Positions 63,689 through 64,000 of a stretch of 64,000 nucleotides of DNA are shown here, in pieces. The position numbers were made by a program, and so were the translations under genes. The stretch is taken from assembly GCA_963854735.1 (NCBI GenBank), contig OY978107.1, positions 565,501 to 629,500 on the forward strand, given 5' to 3'. Origin of the DNA: Marvania coccoides. Its lineage: Eukaryota; Chlorophyta; Trebouxiophyceae; Chlorellales; Chlorellaceae. A model generated the notes under the pieces. The model was not told the origin of the DNA. It worked only from the letters and a program-made list of their open reading frames with translations, and ran no database searches. Each line of letters opens with the position of its first letter. Position 1 is the first letter of the stretch.

Positions 63689-63912
63689 ATGCGTAGCAGC
63701 GTTGCTGGTGATTTCTTTACTGACCCTGCTGGCTGTATCGTCGGCTAGGAGTCGTCGACGGGCTGCATCAGCGCCTCGCGTGCTTCCTGCTGCGCTGCTG
63801 CTTGTCGCCAGCCTGCAAGGGCACGCCCCGTGCTCCTACCGCTTGCGCCCACTTCGACTGCGAAATCGTGAATAGCGTCAGCTACGGCTGCCCAATTGAA
63901 GCTGAGACTTGA
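63689..63912 (+). CDS. Possible short Cys-rich peptide gene, tentative
   Basis: A GC-rich island in AT-rich DNA. In one frame 63814-63912 reads CKGTPRAPTACAHFDCEIVN, then SYGCPIEAET and a stop, like a secreted Cys-rich peptide. A different frame just upstream (63690-63755) encodes a very hydrophobic stretch (VAALLVISLLTLLAVSSA) resembling a signal peptide. One possible splice joins the ATG at 63689 to the Cys-rich frame using a 41-nt intron (63708-63748), but that bypasses the hydrophobic frame. The model is unresolved; it may be a frameshifted pseudogene. Confidence 0.25.
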
Positions 63913-64000
63913 AACCAGACTGCGCCGCGGCGTTATGAGTAAAATAAAGAAAAAAAATGTGTTTGCAATATTAAGATTGGGAAGTTTAAAAGTTGTGAAA

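Noticed and set aside
63720..63920. Minus-strand exon upstream of the partial exon at the right edge
   Set aside because: All three minus frames across the GC-rich block contain stops unless arbitrary splice sites are assumed.

Overview
This window is nuclear DNA from a photosynthetic eukaryote, most likely a green alga (Viridiplantae). I base this on spliced GT-AG and GC-AG introns throughout, a plastid-type pyruvate dehydrogenase E1 alpha with a transit-like N-terminus, a chalcone-isomerase-fold protein with a plastid-like leader, a PHR1-like GARP transcription factor, an AE7-type CIA protein, and homologues of plant MOS1 and EMB1579/RSA1. Exons are GC-rich. Introns and spacers are AT-rich with long T, A, C or G runs. 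I could not pin down genus or order.

The window is gene-dense: 26 well-supported protein genes with about 85 introns, plus weak fragments at the right edge. Every exon model below was checked by hand for reading phase across each junction. Layout from the left: a RINGv-UPF0301 fusion running off the left edge (-), a coiled-coil protein (+), DBP3-like DEAD helicase (-), NAD kinase (+), plastid PDH E1 alpha (-), a short-chain dehydrogenase (+), CIA2B/AE7 (-), a membrane alpha/beta hydrolase (-), a tiny acylation-motif protein (+), a TBC1D22-like RabGAP (-), a kinesin (+), enolase with an N-terminal DPY30-like extension (+), LST8 (+), a MOS1/PRRC2-like protein (-), a TIM22-family protein (+), tryptophanyl-tRNA synthetase (-), a Nudix NADH pyrophosphatase fused to a PHPT1/Janus phosphatase (+), two tandem paralogous bZIP factors (+), a secreted trypsin-like protease (-), a CCAR1/EMB1579-like nuclear protein (-), MCM-binding protein (+), a GARP factor (+), a secreted coiled-coil glycoprotein (-), a chalcone-isomerase-like protein (-), and a hypothetical protein (+).

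Genes are mostly in divergent and convergent pairs with short spacers. For example, the start codons of PDH E1 alpha and the SDR are under 200 bp apart. There is no operon logic and no mobile element. The genes are mainly housekeeping: central metabolism, RNA, translation, TOR signalling, replication licensing and Fe-S assembly. Mixed with these are lineage-specific multidomain proteins.

The most interesting observations are two unexpected domain fusions (Nudix-PHPT1 and RINGv-UPF0301), a high fraction of GC-AG introns (8 of about 85), the enolase DPY30-like extension with a start codon isolated on its own exon, a tandem bZIP duplication, and a six-sequon secreted coiled-coil protein built from small repeated exons.
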